DNA from: Halodesulfurarchaeum sp. HSR-GB
GTDB taxonomy: Archaea; Halobacteriota; Halobacteria; Halobacteriales; Halobacteriaceae
Assembly: GCF_031432215.1 (NCBI RefSeq)
Contig: NZ_JAVKGN010000001.1
Span: forward strand, 1,231,421-1,295,420
DNA: 64,000 nucleotides
Reading direction: 5' to 3'
Of the stretch, positions 16,862 through 25,338 are shown in pieces. A model generated the notes under the pieces. The model had not been told where the DNA came from. It saw only the letters and a list, made by a program, of their open reading frames with translations, and ran no database searches. Each line of letters begins with the position of its first letter. Position 1 is the stretch's first letter. The translations under genes were made by a program, and so were the position numbers.

Positions 16862-18774
16862 ACGAACCGGAAGGTTTCGAGGTTCTTCGGTGCGAACGTG
16901 CGGATGTCGTACTTGTGATAGAGCGCCGATGAGAGCTCCTGGGTGGAGCGTTCGTCGCCGTGGACACAGAGAATCTTCTCCGGACGGGGGTTCATCGTCT
17001 TCACGAAGTCCTCCAGGCCTTGCCGGTCGGCGTGGCCCGAGAACCCGTCGACGGTCTCCACGTCGACCTCCAGGCTGAGCCGATCGCTGCGACCGCCGCC
17101 CGAGGAGATGGGAATCTCGTCCCAGCCACTCTGGATCCGTCGGCCGAGGGTCCCCTGTGCCTGGTAGCCGACGAAGACCATCGTCGATTTGGGGTCGGGC
17201 CCGAGGTGTTCGAGCCAGGACATGATCGGGCCACCGGTGACCATTCCCGAGGTCGAGAGGATGATCGCCGGGTCGCCGTCGGTAATCTCGCGTCGCTCGT
17301 CCTCTCCGCCGTCGACCTGGTTGAACTGCTCGGCCAGGAATGGGTTCTCGTCGTCGTGGAAGATCCGGTCTCGCAGATCGTCACGCAGGTACTCCGGATA
17401 GGTGGTGTGAATCGCGGTTGCCTCCCAGATCATCCCGTCGAGGTGGATGGGAATCTCGGGAATCTCGCCCTTTCGCATCGCCTCTTCGAGGACGAGCATG
17501 ATCTCCTGGGATCGGCCGACCGCGAAGGCGGGGATCAGGACCTTGCCGTCCTGCTCGACGGTCTCGTTGATGACTTCTTTGAGGTGCTCTTCGGCGTCAG
17601 CCTGGTCGGTCTGGTAGTCGTTTCGACCGCCGTAGGTCGATTCGAGCACCAGGGTCTCCACGCGGGGGAAGTCATTGACCGCCCCGTTGAACAGGCGCGT
17701 GTCCTCGTAGTGGATGTCACCCGAGAACGCGACGTTGTAAAGGCCGTCGCCGATGTGGAAGTGACTCACCGCCGAGCCCAGGATGTGGCCGGCGTTGTGG
17801 AGCGTGAGTTTGATGTCCGGCGCGATGTCGGTCACGTCGCCGTACTCCAGCGGGATGGTGTGATTGATCGCCTCCCGGACCATCTCGGAGTCGTAGGGCG
17901 GCGTGCGGCCCTCCTTGGCCGCGACGTCGAGGTAGTCAAGCGTGAGCAGCCCCATCAGGTCCCGCGTCGGCTCCGTCGTGTAGATCGGGCCGTCATACCC
18001 GTACTTGAAGAGCAGTGGGACGAGTGCCGAGTGGTCGAGGTGGGCGTGAGTCAGAACGACGGCGTCGATGTTCGTTGCGCCGGCTCCAAGCGCCTCTGGC
18101 ACCTGGAGGTACGGCACGTCGTCCGAACCGGGTTTGTCACCCGCGTCGATGAGGATCCGGGTTTCGGGGGTCGAGAGGATGAACGCGGCTCGACCGACCT
18201 CCCGCGAGCAGCCCAGGGTCGTGATCCGGACCCACTCCTCGTCGGCCATCTTCTCGCGGTGGATCTGGCGGCCGACCCGTTCCAGAATGTCTCGGCGCTC
18301 CTCCCGTTGTTGTTTCAGGAAGTTCCGCACGTTCGAGACCGTCGAGGACTCGATCGGGGGTGTCCGGACGACTTCGGGCGTCCAGCCGGCCTCCTGGGCG
18401 ATCTCCCGGAGCGTACTCCCGTGTCGGCCGATCACCAGGCCCGGTTTTTCGGCCTCGATGACGACCTCCCCGGTGTCCTCGTGGAAGTCCAGATCGGTCA
18501 CGCCGGCCTCGTCCGGGATGACCCGCATGACGTCCTCGCGGGCCTTGTCGGGCCGGGAGAGTACCGCGGGGTCGGGACGGACCGTAATTCGTTTGCGGAG
18601 TTGACTCGCGAGATCCCGGATCAGGTCGCCGTTGCGGGCAAATCGCTTCGGGTCCCGTGTGTACACGACCAGCTCTGGGCCCTCGTATTTCACCTCGGTG
18701 ACGGAGATGTCGGCCGGTACCGCCTCGGTGATCGTCTCGTGAAGTTCCTCTAGTTGCCGGTCTACAGCACTCAT
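16858..18774 (-). CDS. fttA: transcription termination nuclease FttA (aCPSF1, beta-CASP/KH)
   Basis: 638 residues, full length. Two N-terminal KH domains (residues 1-145, the second with IGRHGS at 115-120) precede a metallo-beta-lactamase core with HAHLDHS (243-249) and a beta-CASP domain (GFSGHADRQ, CVHGDE). FttA cuts nascent RNA at U-rich sites and, together with Spt4/5, ends archaeal transcription. The transcript appears to carry a long leader (next feature). Confidence 0.97.
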   Translation of the reverse strand: MSAVDRQLEELHETITEAVPADISVTEVKYEGPELVVYTRDPKRFARNGDLIRDLASQLRKRITVRPDPAVLSRPDKAREDVMRVIPDEAGVTDLDFHEDTGEVVIEAEKPGLVIGRHGSTLREIAQEAGWTPEVVRTPPIESSTVSNVRNFLKQQREERRDILERVGRQIHREKMADEEWVRITTLGCSREVGRAAFILSTPETRILIDAGDKPGSDDVPYLQVPEALGAGATNIDAVVLTHAHLDHSALVPLLFKYGYDGPIYTTEPTRDLMGLLTLDYLDVAAKEGRTPPYDSEMVREAINHTIPLEYGDVTDIAPDIKLTLHNAGHILGSAVSHFHIGDGLYNVAFSGDIHYEDTRLFNGAVNDFPRVETLVLESTYGGRNDYQTDQADAEEHLKEVINETVEQDGKVLIPAFAVGRSQEIMLVLEEAMRKGEIPEIPIHLDGMIWEATAIHTTYPEYLRDDLRDRIFHDDENPFLAEQFNQVDGGEDERREITDGDPAIILSTSGMVTGGPIMSWLEHLGPDPKSTMVFVGYQAQGTLGRRIQSGWDEIPISSGGGRSDRLSLEVDVETVDGFSGHADRQGLEDFVKTMNPRPEKILCVHGDERSTQELSSALYHKYDIRTFAPKNLETFRFV

Positions 18775-18946
18775 AGTCGAATAGTACGGGTTCGGTGGTC
18801 GGTCATTGCATCAGGATCTTTCTTCGCCGGGCCGAATGGCCCGGTCATGTTACACTCGGTAATGGATACGACTGCCCAACGTGGGGTGCGGGAATCGACC
18901 GTGAGAACCCGCTTTAACGACGTATTCACGGTGCCCGATATAAAAA
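18775..18946 (-). promoter_or_regulatory. fttA promoter and long structured leader
   Basis: On the minus strand TTTTTATATC (18937-18946) is a strong TATA box, placing the start near 18914 and leaving a leader of about 140 bases before the fttA ATG. A stem GCGGG/CCCGC (18888-18912, 15-base loop) falls at the 5' end of the leader. ACCGTGA and TCACGGT form an inverted repeat (18898-18904 with 18926-18932) around the predicted start. No gene was found in this gap. Confidence 0.45.
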
Positions 18947-18968
18947 CCTTCGCACCAGTTTCGCCTGC

Positions 18969-19442
18969 TCAGGTCATCGACGCCAACCGGGCAATGTACA
19001 CCAGACTCACGAGGTGATCGGCCGTCTGGAGGGGTTGCCCGGCGCCGTCTGTACCACCGTCTTCGAACACTCTGACGTAGTCCCGGAGGTCGGAGGCGGC
19101 CCCCTCCCCGAGCCAGCCGATGTCGGCGTAGTACTCCAGGGCCTGGAGAGTCTGTCTGGACCCGGCCTGCTCGAGGGTGAACTGCAACCACTCGAAGACC
19201 GTGAGCCTGCCGGCGTACTGGTCGGGGACCCGTTCGAGATACGGCCGTTCCAGATCTGTCGGGTCAGCCCCGCCCTCGAGGAGGATGAGTTCCTTGAGTC
19301 GCGACTCTGGGAACTCGCCCGCCCCTGTGTTCGCCGCAGCGAGGTCCTCGCGGAGCGCTTCGATGTCTTCCTCGCGGACACTGCGTGCCGATTCCGCGGT
19401 GTTCCGGTCCGTCAGATCAGATCGTGGTGGCGGTTGTGTCAT
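18969..19442 (-). CDS. stand-alone FlaD/FlaE-domain archaellum accessory protein
   Basis: 157 residues. The C-terminal ~100 residues (YLERVPDQYAGRLTVFEWL, then LQALEYYADIGWLGEGAASDLRDYVRVF) match the C-terminal domain of ArlCE encoded at 46.6-48.1 kb (LVDPPDGYLADVLLLEWLDYL, AIRAINHYERIGWIGEPMRD). The N-terminus is short and polar, without the membrane segment or coiled coil of ArlCE. In haloarchaea extra FlaD copies accompany the archaellum genes. It probably interacts with the cytosolic motor ring. The ATG giving MTQPPPRSD was used as the start. Confidence 0.85.
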   Translation of the reverse strand: MTQPPPRSDLTDRNTAESARSVREEDIEALREDLAAANTGAGEFPESRLKELILLEGGADPTDLERPYLERVPDQYAGRLTVFEWLQFTLEQAGSRQTLQALEYYADIGWLGEGAASDLRDYVRVFEDGGTDGAGQPLQTADHLVSLVYIARLASMT

Positions 19443-19507
19443 GGTGGGCAGCAACGTCGTTGCTCGGCCATTCTCGGAGTTTAGTCATTAAACTACTGGC
19501 CCGATTT

Positions 19508-20359
19508 TCAAAACCAAGAACGGGCAGTCCAGTATCGATGCCCCCAGCCGCCGATCGTCCCTCCAAGCCCGAACCCGGTCACGTGTGCGTAGACGTTGCT
19601 GATCGCGGGGCCGGCAAACGGATCCGCCGGGACGAGCGCGATAGCGCTCGTGAGCAGGACAGTACCGACCACCGTCGTGAGGAGTGCGGTCGTTCCAGCC
19701 CGGGGCCATCGGTCCACTGGACGCTGTCTATCCTGCTCGCTTCGGATTCGACTGCCCACGTCGAAAAGCAGGACCGCGACGCCGGCGCCAAGGATCCCGA
19801 TAACGGTCGTCCAGGGCGGGTCGCCGACCACCCAGAGCAGCCCCACCAGCGTGCCGATCAGGACGTTGCCGCCGACACTGATCGCGACACGGCGGTCGAA
19901 TTCCCGATGGAGAAAACCCAGAAAGAGCACGTAGAGCAGTCCCAGCATGGCTGCGACGACAGCGGACACACCGCGAGCGGCATAGCTGAGACTGGGGCTG
20001 AGCCAGCCAAAGGCCAGGTCGCTGACGAGTGCAGAGCCCGGCGGCACGACCAGTAAAATTGCGACCCCGGAGAGCCGGAACCACCACCGCTCCCGGATGA
20101 GCCAGGCGATTCCGTAGGCGACACCCGCCACGAGCCCGTAGCCCACCAGGTTTTCGACCAGGTGCGCTGTCGAGTGGTGGACTGCCCAGTGACCGAACAG
20201 GCCCTGGAGTGTGGTGGCGTCGGCGGAGTGGGTCAGACTCGCAAGGAGGGCTTCAGAGCCGGCAAAATGAATGAGACTGAGCGTCAATGGAATGACCAGC
20301 AATCCCGCCACGTCGAGTCCGAGGATCGTGAAGTCGACGTGCCGGTCGATCGTGCCCAT
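19508..20359 (-). CDS. rhomboid-like multi-span membrane protein
   Basis: 283 residues with six to seven hydrophobic segments. An early HLVENLVGYG after HHSTA, a central RGVSAVVAAMLGLL and a late HVTGFGLGGTIGG are placed like the HxxxN, GxSx and H...G motifs of rhomboid intramembrane serine proteases. The serine motif is GVSA rather than GASG, so catalytic activity is uncertain. It is divergent from archaellin arlA1 and next to a FlaD-domain gene. The closest alternative is a non-catalytic rhomboid-fold protein. Confidence 0.62.
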   Translation of the reverse strand: MGTIDRHVDFTILGLDVAGLLVIPLTLSLIHFAGSEALLASLTHSADATTLQGLFGHWAVHHSTAHLVENLVGYGLVAGVAYGIAWLIRERWWFRLSGVAILLVVPPGSALVSDLAFGWLSPSLSYAARGVSAVVAAMLGLLYVLFLGFLHREFDRRVAISVGGNVLIGTLVGLLWVVGDPPWTTVIGILGAGVAVLLFDVGSRIRSEQDRQRPVDRWPRAGTTALLTTVVGTVLLTSAIALVPADPFAGPAISNVYAHVTGFGLGGTIGGWGHRYWTARSWF

Positions 20360-20406
20360 ACTGTCTCTCCGCTTTGATCGACTAATTCGCTTGTGGCCGG
20401 AAAGTA

Positions 20407-20422
20407 TTATCGGAGCCGATAA
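20407..20422. promoter_or_regulatory. palindromic operator upstream of archaellin 1
   Basis: TTATCGGAGCCGATAA is a perfect palindrome (7-bp arms, 2-base centre) ending 15 bases before the TATA box CTTATAC (20438-20444). The same half-sites TTATCG and CGATAA with a 4-base centre recur at the same spacing before archaellin 2. It could also serve the divergent rhomboid-like gene. Confidence 0.6.
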
Positions 20423-20472
20423 CTGCCGCCCTAATTACTTATACTACGATTTTGAACGGACTGGATAGGCAG

Positions 20473-20487
20473 GCACCAGCCCGGTGC
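20473..20487 (+). promoter_or_regulatory. 5'-UTR hairpin of archaellin 1
   Basis: GCACC (20473-20477), 5-base loop, GGTGC (20483-20487), ending 12 bases before the ATG. An equivalent hairpin with the same stem and spacing precedes archaellin 2. Confidence 0.5.
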
Positions 20488-20499
20488 TTGTGAGGACCC

Positions 20500-21510
20500 A
20501 TGATACGCAACACACTCGGATCGATCAAGGAACGTTTCCCCGACTCGGGGGAACACGGTCAGGTTGGTATCGGTACCCTGATCGTGTTCATCGCGATGGT
20601 GCTGGTCGCGGCCATCGCGGCAGGCGTGTTGATCAACACGGCCGGCTTCCTGCAGAGTTCGGCCGAACAGACAGGCGAGGAGAGCACCGAACAGGTCACG
20701 AACCAGCTCCAGATCGTGAGTACGACTGGGGAGGTCGCGGCGACGGAGTTGACGATCGAGAACGAGAGTTCGGAGGACGCATTCAGCGTCCACGAGGACC
20801 TGACCTTCGAAGCCACGGTACACGATAACAACAACTCGCTGGATGATCCAGCAAACTTGACTGAGGAGGGCGGTGATGCGACCCTCCAGCTCGGCGATCT
20901 GAACGACACCCACACGGTGAAAGTTTCGGACGTCACGCTGAACGACGACGGGGCTGACACCTACACGCTCCAGTACTGGAACCCCGATGAGTTCGACCAG
21001 CCGCGGGAAGCGACGTTCAACGCCAGCAAGAATCTGACTTACGAAGGTAACGAACCTGGGGCCTTCGCCGAACTGACCCTTGATGGCACGACCGTCGAGA
21101 TCAACAACACCAACGCGACAGTCTCGGGCTCCGACGAAGGGGTCACGCCGCTGGTCTCGGACATCGAGATGATCGTGACCCAGGCACCCGGTGCGAACGA
21201 CATCGACATGAAGGGCACCACGATCAGCATGGTCGCCCCTGATGGCAGTCACGACCTCGTCTACCGAGGGCCTCCAGGTGAAACCGATCCTGTCGAGGAC
21301 ACCAGCTTCACCCTCTCGGCGATTCAGGACGACGACAACACCGTTCCCGTCCTGACCTCCGGTGATCGCTTCACGATCCACGTCGATCCTGGCACCTTGG
21401 CAGCAGGCACCAGCTCGGAAGTCTCCATCACGACGCCCTCGGGCGCGACGAAGTCCATGGAGATCCGCGTCCCTGACTCGCTCGCCAACCAGGAAGCCGT
21501 CAGTCTCTAA
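20500..21510 (+). CDS. arlA1: archaellin (major archaellum filament protein) 1
   Basis: 336 residues. The class III signal peptide ends at G20 (SGEHG | [10 protein letters not shown]), processed by the prepilin peptidase PibD. The hydrophobic assembly helix follows (residues ~25-50). The exposed middle carries eight N-X-S/T sequons (NES, NNS, NLT, NDT, NAS, NLT, NNT, NAT), expected sites of N-glycosylation. The last ~110 residues are nearly identical to archaellin 2. Transcription from CTTATAC at 20438 gives a leader of about 35 bases with a hairpin. Confidence 0.96.
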   Translation: MIRNTLGSIKERFPDSGEHGQVGIGTLIVFIAMVLVAAIAAGVLINTAGFLQSSAEQTGEESTEQVTNQLQIVSTTGEVAATELTIENESSEDAFSVHEDLTFEATVHDNNNSLDDPANLTEEGGDATLQLGDLNDTHTVKVSDVTLNDDGADTYTLQYWNPDEFDQPREATFNASKNLTYEGNEPGAFAELTLDGTTVEINNTNATVSGSDEGVTPLVSDIEMIVTQAPGANDIDMKGTTISMVAPDGSHDLVYRGPPGETDPVEDTSFTLSAIQDDDNTVPVLTSGDRFTIHVDPGTLAAGTSSEVSITTPSGATKSMEIRVPDSLANQEAVSL

Positions 21511-21528
21511 CGTACGGACACCGCTTCG

Positions 21529-21540
21529 TTTTTCTTCTCT
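21529..21540 (+). terminator. pyrimidine-rich terminator after archaellin 1
   Basis: TTTTTCTTCTCT lies 18 bases after the archaellin 1 stop. T-rich tracts end transcription in archaea, and here one would separate the two archaellin transcripts, which each have their own promoter. Confidence 0.55.
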
Positions 21541-21571
21541 CCCGGTCCACGAACGTCGTGGCTAGTCTGTG

Positions 21572-21587
21572 TTATCGCAACCGATAA
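21572..21587. promoter_or_regulatory. palindromic operator upstream of archaellin 2
   Basis: TTATCGCAACCGATAA has 6-bp inverted arms TTATCG/CGATAA and ends 15 bases before the TATA box CTTATAG (21603-21609). Arms and spacing match the archaellin 1 site. Confidence 0.6.
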
Positions 21588-21636
21588 TGGCAACCGTACT
21601 TTCTTATAGTAATTTGCTGAACGGGGTGGTAGGCAG

Positions 21637-21651
21637 GCACCCAAGCGGTGC
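21637..21651 (+). promoter_or_regulatory. 5'-UTR hairpin of archaellin 2
   Basis: GCACC (21637-21641), 5-base loop, GGTGC (21647-21651), again ending 12 bases before the ATG at 21664. Confidence 0.5.
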
Positions 21652-21663
21652 TTGCGAGATACT

Positions 21664-22683
21664 ATGATACGCGACACACTCGGATCGATCAAGGAACGGC
21701 TCCCGAAATCGGGAGAGCACGGCCAGGTCGGTATCGGTACCCTGATCGTGTTCATCGCGATGGTCCTCGTCGCGGCCATCGCGGCGGGCGTACTGATCAA
21801 CACGGCTGGCTTCCTGCAGAGTTCGGCCGAACAGACCGGCGAAGAGAGCACCCAGCAGGTCACGAACCAGCTGCAAATCGTTAGTACGACCGGGCTGGTC
21901 TCCTCCGCGGAACTGACCGTGGAAAACGATAGTGGTCAGAACTTCGACATCCGGGAGAGTGAGGTGCTACAAGTCAACGTGACCAACTCGTCGGATTCGG
22001 GAACCGCGTCCCTCATTGAATCCGATGCCGATGACCCCACAACCCTTGAGCTCAAAGATTATAACACAACCTACAATGTCACCGTGAGCAATGTTGAGGT
22101 CAACGACGGCGACGAAGCCAGTACATACACGCTTCAGTACTGGGACCGGCAAGACGATGATATGGATGAGCCTCGGACAGCTACGTTCAACGCCAGCCGG
22201 AACCTAACTGCTGATGGCGATGCTTCTCTGACGGTGACCTACGACGATACTGACTACTCGGTCGATACCGGCGATGCTCCCGAATCCTTCGACGTCTCTG
22301 CCAGCGACGACAATGTGGAGCCTCGGGTGAGCCAGATCGAAATGATCGTGACCCAGGCACCCGGTGCGAGTGACATCGACATGAAGGGCACGACCATCTC
22401 ACTCGTCGCCCCCGACGGCAGTCACGACCTGATTTACGAGAACCTGAACGATCAGGCCGCCCCCGCCGAGGATGAATCCTTCACCCTCTCGGCCGTTCAG
22501 GACGACGACAACACCGTTCCCGTGCTGACCTCCGGTGACCGGTTCACGATGCACATCGATCCGGGCTACCTCGACGCCGGCACGAGCTCGGAAGTCTCGA
22601 TTACGACCCCCTCAGGCGCGACGAAGTCCCTCGAGATCCGGGTCCCTGACTCCCTGGCGAACCAGGAAGCCGTGAGCCTGTAA
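21664..22683 (+). CDS. arlA2: archaellin 2
   Basis: 339 residues. The N-terminus ([20 protein letters not shown] | QVGIG...) and the last ~110 residues are nearly the same as archaellin 1, while residues ~80-220 differ in sequence and length. The middle has about seven sequons (NDS, NVT, NSS, NTT, NVT, NAS, NLT). The start was set by alignment to archaellin 1; a longer in-frame start at 21652 falls beside the UTR hairpin. Paired archaellins can make mixed or alternative filaments. Confidence 0.95.
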   Translation: MIRDTLGSIKERLPKSGEHGQVGIGTLIVFIAMVLVAAIAAGVLINTAGFLQSSAEQTGEESTQQVTNQLQIVSTTGLVSSAELTVENDSGQNFDIRESEVLQVNVTNSSDSGTASLIESDADDPTTLELKDYNTTYNVTVSNVEVNDGDEASTYTLQYWDRQDDDMDEPRTATFNASRNLTADGDASLTVTYDDTDYSVDTGDAPESFDVSASDDNVEPRVSQIEMIVTQAPGASDIDMKGTTISLVAPDGSHDLIYENLNDQAAPAEDESFTLSAVQDDDNTVPVLTSGDRFTMHIDPGYLDAGTSSEVSITTPSGATKSLEIRVPDSLANQEAVSL

Positions 22684-22735
22684 GGCCCATATCTTCTCTC
22701 ACTTTCGAACGCTTTCGAACCACACCACACCACCA

Positions 22736-23284
22736 ATGAACACGACACGCGTGCTCCTGATCGGCGTCATCTTCCTCGGGCTCGCAGCCTCGGGACCACT
22801 GCTGCCCACCGGCGCGAACGCCCAGGCGGACTGTGACCCGATCGAGGATCGCTCGCTCTGCATCGAGGCTGTCGAGTTGAGTGAGGAGTCACTCGTCCTC
22901 GGTGAACAGGGCGAGTTCACCGTGACGGTGCGAAACACGGGCGAGACCGTCACGAGCGGGACGGTCGTGCTCCACACCGCCAGTCCCGAGAACGAGACCG
23001 AGTCCTACGAGGTCGAGACGGTCTCGATCGATCCCGGCCAGGAGGCCAGTGTCTCGCGGGCGATCAACGCCAGCACGGTCGGCACACACGGCCTCCGGTT
23101 CACGGTTCTCGACGCCGAGACCCGCGAGCCCGCCGACGTCTCCGACGTGCACACGATCGAGGTGCTCGAAAGTCACCCTGCTGAACTCGGCGGGCCCATC
23201 GATCGCACCGAACTCGCATTAGTCGCCTTCCTCGGTGCCATTCTCTCCCTCGTCGGGTTGGGCTATCGAATGGTCCAGTCCTGA
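22736..23284 (+). CDS. secreted CARDB-like protein with C-terminal anchor
   Basis: 182 residues. An N-terminal signal-like helix (TRVLLIGVIFLGLAASGPLL) is followed by a beta-rich domain typical of CARDB/BatA-like folds (EFTVTVRNTGETVTSGTVVL; ETVSIDPGQEASVSRAI) and a C-terminal transmembrane helix (ELALVAFLGAILSLVGLGYRM). It would sit on the outer face of the membrane. It lies between archaellin 2 and an archaellin-like gene with one base between stop and next start, which suggests a joint role at the cell surface. No named family was recognised. Confidence 0.72.
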   Translation: MNTTRVLLIGVIFLGLAASGPLLPTGANAQADCDPIEDRSLCIEAVELSEESLVLGEQGEFTVTVRNTGETVTSGTVVLHTASPENETESYEVETVSIDPGQEASVSRAINASTVGTHGLRFTVLDAETREPADVSDVHTIEVLESHPAELGGPIDRTELALVAFLGAILSLVGLGYRMVQS

Positions 23285-23285
23285 T

Positions 23286-23918
23286 ATGGCGGGACGGCGG
23301 CGGCACGCGAACCGCCACACGCGAAGCCAGGAGGGCAGGGGGGCCGATTCTGGACCCACCCGGGCCCAGATCGGGGCCGGAACGATCGTCATTCTCGTGG
23401 CCGTCCTGATCGTCGCCGCGACGACGGCTGGCGTCCTGTTCAACGTTACTGACGTGCTCCAATCCAGGGCTGATCTCACGGGCGAGGCCGTCACGGCAGA
23501 GGTCGACTCCCCGCTCACGGTCGTCGCAGTGACGGGGCGCGTGGATCAGACCGCTGATCCCCGTCGGCTGACCGACGTTCGGGTGATCGTCTCGGCCTCA
23601 CAGGCGCCGGCTTCGGTGGACTTGCGACGGGCGACGGCAATCGTCGAGACGCCGGCTACGGTCGAGGAAATCGAATACAGCGCCGCGGGAGCAACTGTGG
23701 GCGAGACCTTCTCCGTCGAAGCGCTCGCGGATTCCGATAGCTCGGCCCCCGTCATCACCGAAACTACCGATCAGTTCGCGGTGGTGATCGAGACGCCACC
23801 GCTTGGTGTCCACGACCGGCTCGGGGTTCGGCTCCAGCTGGAATCGGGGGCCACCGAACGGATCCAGATCCGGGTTCCCGAACGGATCCGGACCGAATCT
23901 GCCGTCTCGCTCAGGTAG
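23286..23918 (+). CDS. divergent archaellin-like protein
   Basis: 210 residues. The segment QIGAGTIVILVAVLIVAATTAGVLF aligns with the archaellin assembly helix, and the C-terminus (IQIRVPERIRTESAVSLR) aligns with the archaellin end ([16 protein letters not shown]). It lacks the variable, sequon-rich middle, so it is about 125 residues shorter. It carries a 30-residue Arg/His-rich leader before the cleavage region, where the residue at -1 is Ala rather than Gly. It may be a minor, hook or cap subunit rather than the main filament. Confidence 0.8.
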   Translation: MAGRRRHANRHTRSQEGRGADSGPTRAQIGAGTIVILVAVLIVAATTAGVLFNVTDVLQSRADLTGEAVTAEVDSPLTVVAVTGRVDQTADPRRLTDVRVIVSASQAPASVDLRRATAIVETPATVEEIEYSAAGATVGETFSVEALADSDSSAPVITETTDQFAVVIETPPLGVHDRLGVRLQLESGATERIQIRVPERIRTESAVSLR

Positions 23919-23983
23919 TCACCCACCGAATTTGGGGGGCGGGATGAGTACAAATATACCCCTGCCGCTGGTACTCCTGCACA

Positions 23984-25216
23984 GTGCCTTCGCTCTTCGG
24001 ACTGGAACGTGACGGGGACATCGAGACCCTGACCGCGGTGGTTACCGAGAGTGACAACCCGACGGTGAGAGAGCGGGCCGCCGAAATCCTGGGCAGTCTC
24101 GACGAGACTGACGACGACGGCATCGAGGCACTCGTCGAGGTCGTACAGACAGACGACAACGAGGCCGTCCGAGCGGCGGCGATCGACGCGTTGACGGCCC
24201 TCGATGCGATCGACGGTCTCCTCTCCGCGCTGGGTCGGGACGTTCCGGCGGCCGCTGCCGACTGGAAGAAAGCCGAGACCTTCGTCCAGGATCTCTCGGC
24301 GGACGCGCCGGAACTCCGGATGGCCGCCGCGAACGTCCTGGGCCGCCTGGAGAACGAAAACGCCGTCAATCCGCTGGTCGAGTCCCTCTCCGATCCGGAT
24401 CCCCGAGTGCGGGTCCGGGTGGCTCGCGCCCTCGGTCGGATCGCAGATCCGGGGGCCGCGGGCGCGCTCGTCGAACATCTCCAGGGAGAACCGCTCCCGG
24501 TCAGGCGGGCGGTTGCTGACGCGCTGGGCTATCTGGGCAATCGGCCCGCCCTCGACGGACTGCTCTCGATGGCCGATGACGGCAGCGAGGCGATGCGACG
24601 CACGGTGGCTGCCTCGCTCGGGCGCTTTGGCAACACGGAGCCGATCGACACGCTCGTGGATCTGCTCGGCGACGAGAGCGATCTGGTCAGGCGGGCGGCG
24701 GTCTTCTCACTGATCGAGATCCTCTCAAACGTCGACGCCTCGAAGAGCGACGAACTCAGACAGGCCGTCGTCGATCGAATGAGCGCGAGCGGTGATCCGA
24801 GCATCGTCCAATCCCTCGCCGAGATCATCGAGGAGGGAACCCAGCTTCACCAACGGCGCAACGCCGTGTGGATGCTTGGGCGGGTGGCCGAGGAAGGCGA
24901 TGGGGTGGCTATCGATGCCCTCCTGTCCGTCCTGGACGACGATGATCAGTTAATCCAGCAGTTCGCTACCACGAGCCTGGCCGAGATCGGTGGCCGACGG
25001 GTCGAGACCGAACTGCTGGAGGTGCTGGATACCGGGAGCGAGGCGGCGGTTGGAAAGGCCGCGTTCACGCTCGGGAAAATTGGGGGTGACCGCTCGCGCC
25101 AGAAACTCGAACGGCTGGTCGACGAGACCGAGAGCGAGGAGGTACGGCAGTACGCCTTTTCGGCACTGTCGAAACTCGAACAGTCCGCTCCTGATATCGA
25201 GGATTTCGAGTTTTGA
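23984..25216 (+). CDS. HEAT/PBS-repeat protein of the chemotaxis cluster
   Basis: 410 residues built of about ten HEAT/PBS-lyase-type repeats (for example VRERAAEILGSL, VRVARALGRIAD, VRRAVADALGYLG, VRRAAVFSLIEIL, VRQYAFSALSKLE). It is a protein-interaction solenoid. A HEAT protein beside cheF is known from Halobacterium, where it was found in the Che-archaellum interaction network. The start is GTG at 23984, about 26-30 bases after an AAATATA box, so it is leaderless. An earlier frame has no better start. Confidence 0.88.
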   Translation: MPSLFGLERDGDIETLTAVVTESDNPTVRERAAEILGSLDETDDDGIEALVEVVQTDDNEAVRAAAIDALTALDAIDGLLSALGRDVPAAAADWKKAETFVQDLSADAPELRMAAANVLGRLENENAVNPLVESLSDPDPRVRVRVARALGRIADPGAAGALVEHLQGEPLPVRRAVADALGYLGNRPALDGLLSMADDGSEAMRRTVAASLGRFGNTEPIDTLVDLLGDESDLVRRAAVFSLIEILSNVDASKSDELRQAVVDRMSASGDPSIVQSLAEIIEEGTQLHQRRNAVWMLGRVAEEGDGVAIDALLSVLDDDDQLIQQFATTSLAEIGGRRVETELLEVLDTGSEAAVGKAAFTLGKIGGDRSRQKLERLVDETESEEVRQYAFSALSKLEQSAPDIEDFEF

Positions 25217-25227
25217 ATGCTCAGACA

Positions 25228-25338
25228 AATGTTTTATAGCGACCACGTGAAGGGCAAAGTAGCATGATGTCGGCGGGGGCGGCCGGGTCGTGGTCGATTC
25301 GACGGGGAGCTTCTCGCCCGTGGAGGGGATGGGAATGA
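25228..25338 (+). other. cheF1 promoter and possible 24-residue leader ORF
   Basis: GTTTTATAGC (25228-25237) is a good TATA box. About 28 bases on, ATG ATG at 25264/25267 opens a 24-codon frame whose TGA (25336-25338) overlaps the cheF1 ATG (25335-25337). A GGAGG run lies 8 bases before the cheF1 start. Translation of the short frame is not shown. Confidence 0.35.

Noticed and set aside
18888-18932. tRNA-like stretch with a GGTCGATTCCC T-arm resemblance on the minus strand
   Set aside because: No acceptor or anticodon arm could be matched. It is better explained as a hairpin in the fttA leader.
21652-21663. Upstream start adding four residues to archaellin 2
   Set aside because: It lies right beside the conserved UTR hairpin, and archaellin 1 has no equivalent extension.
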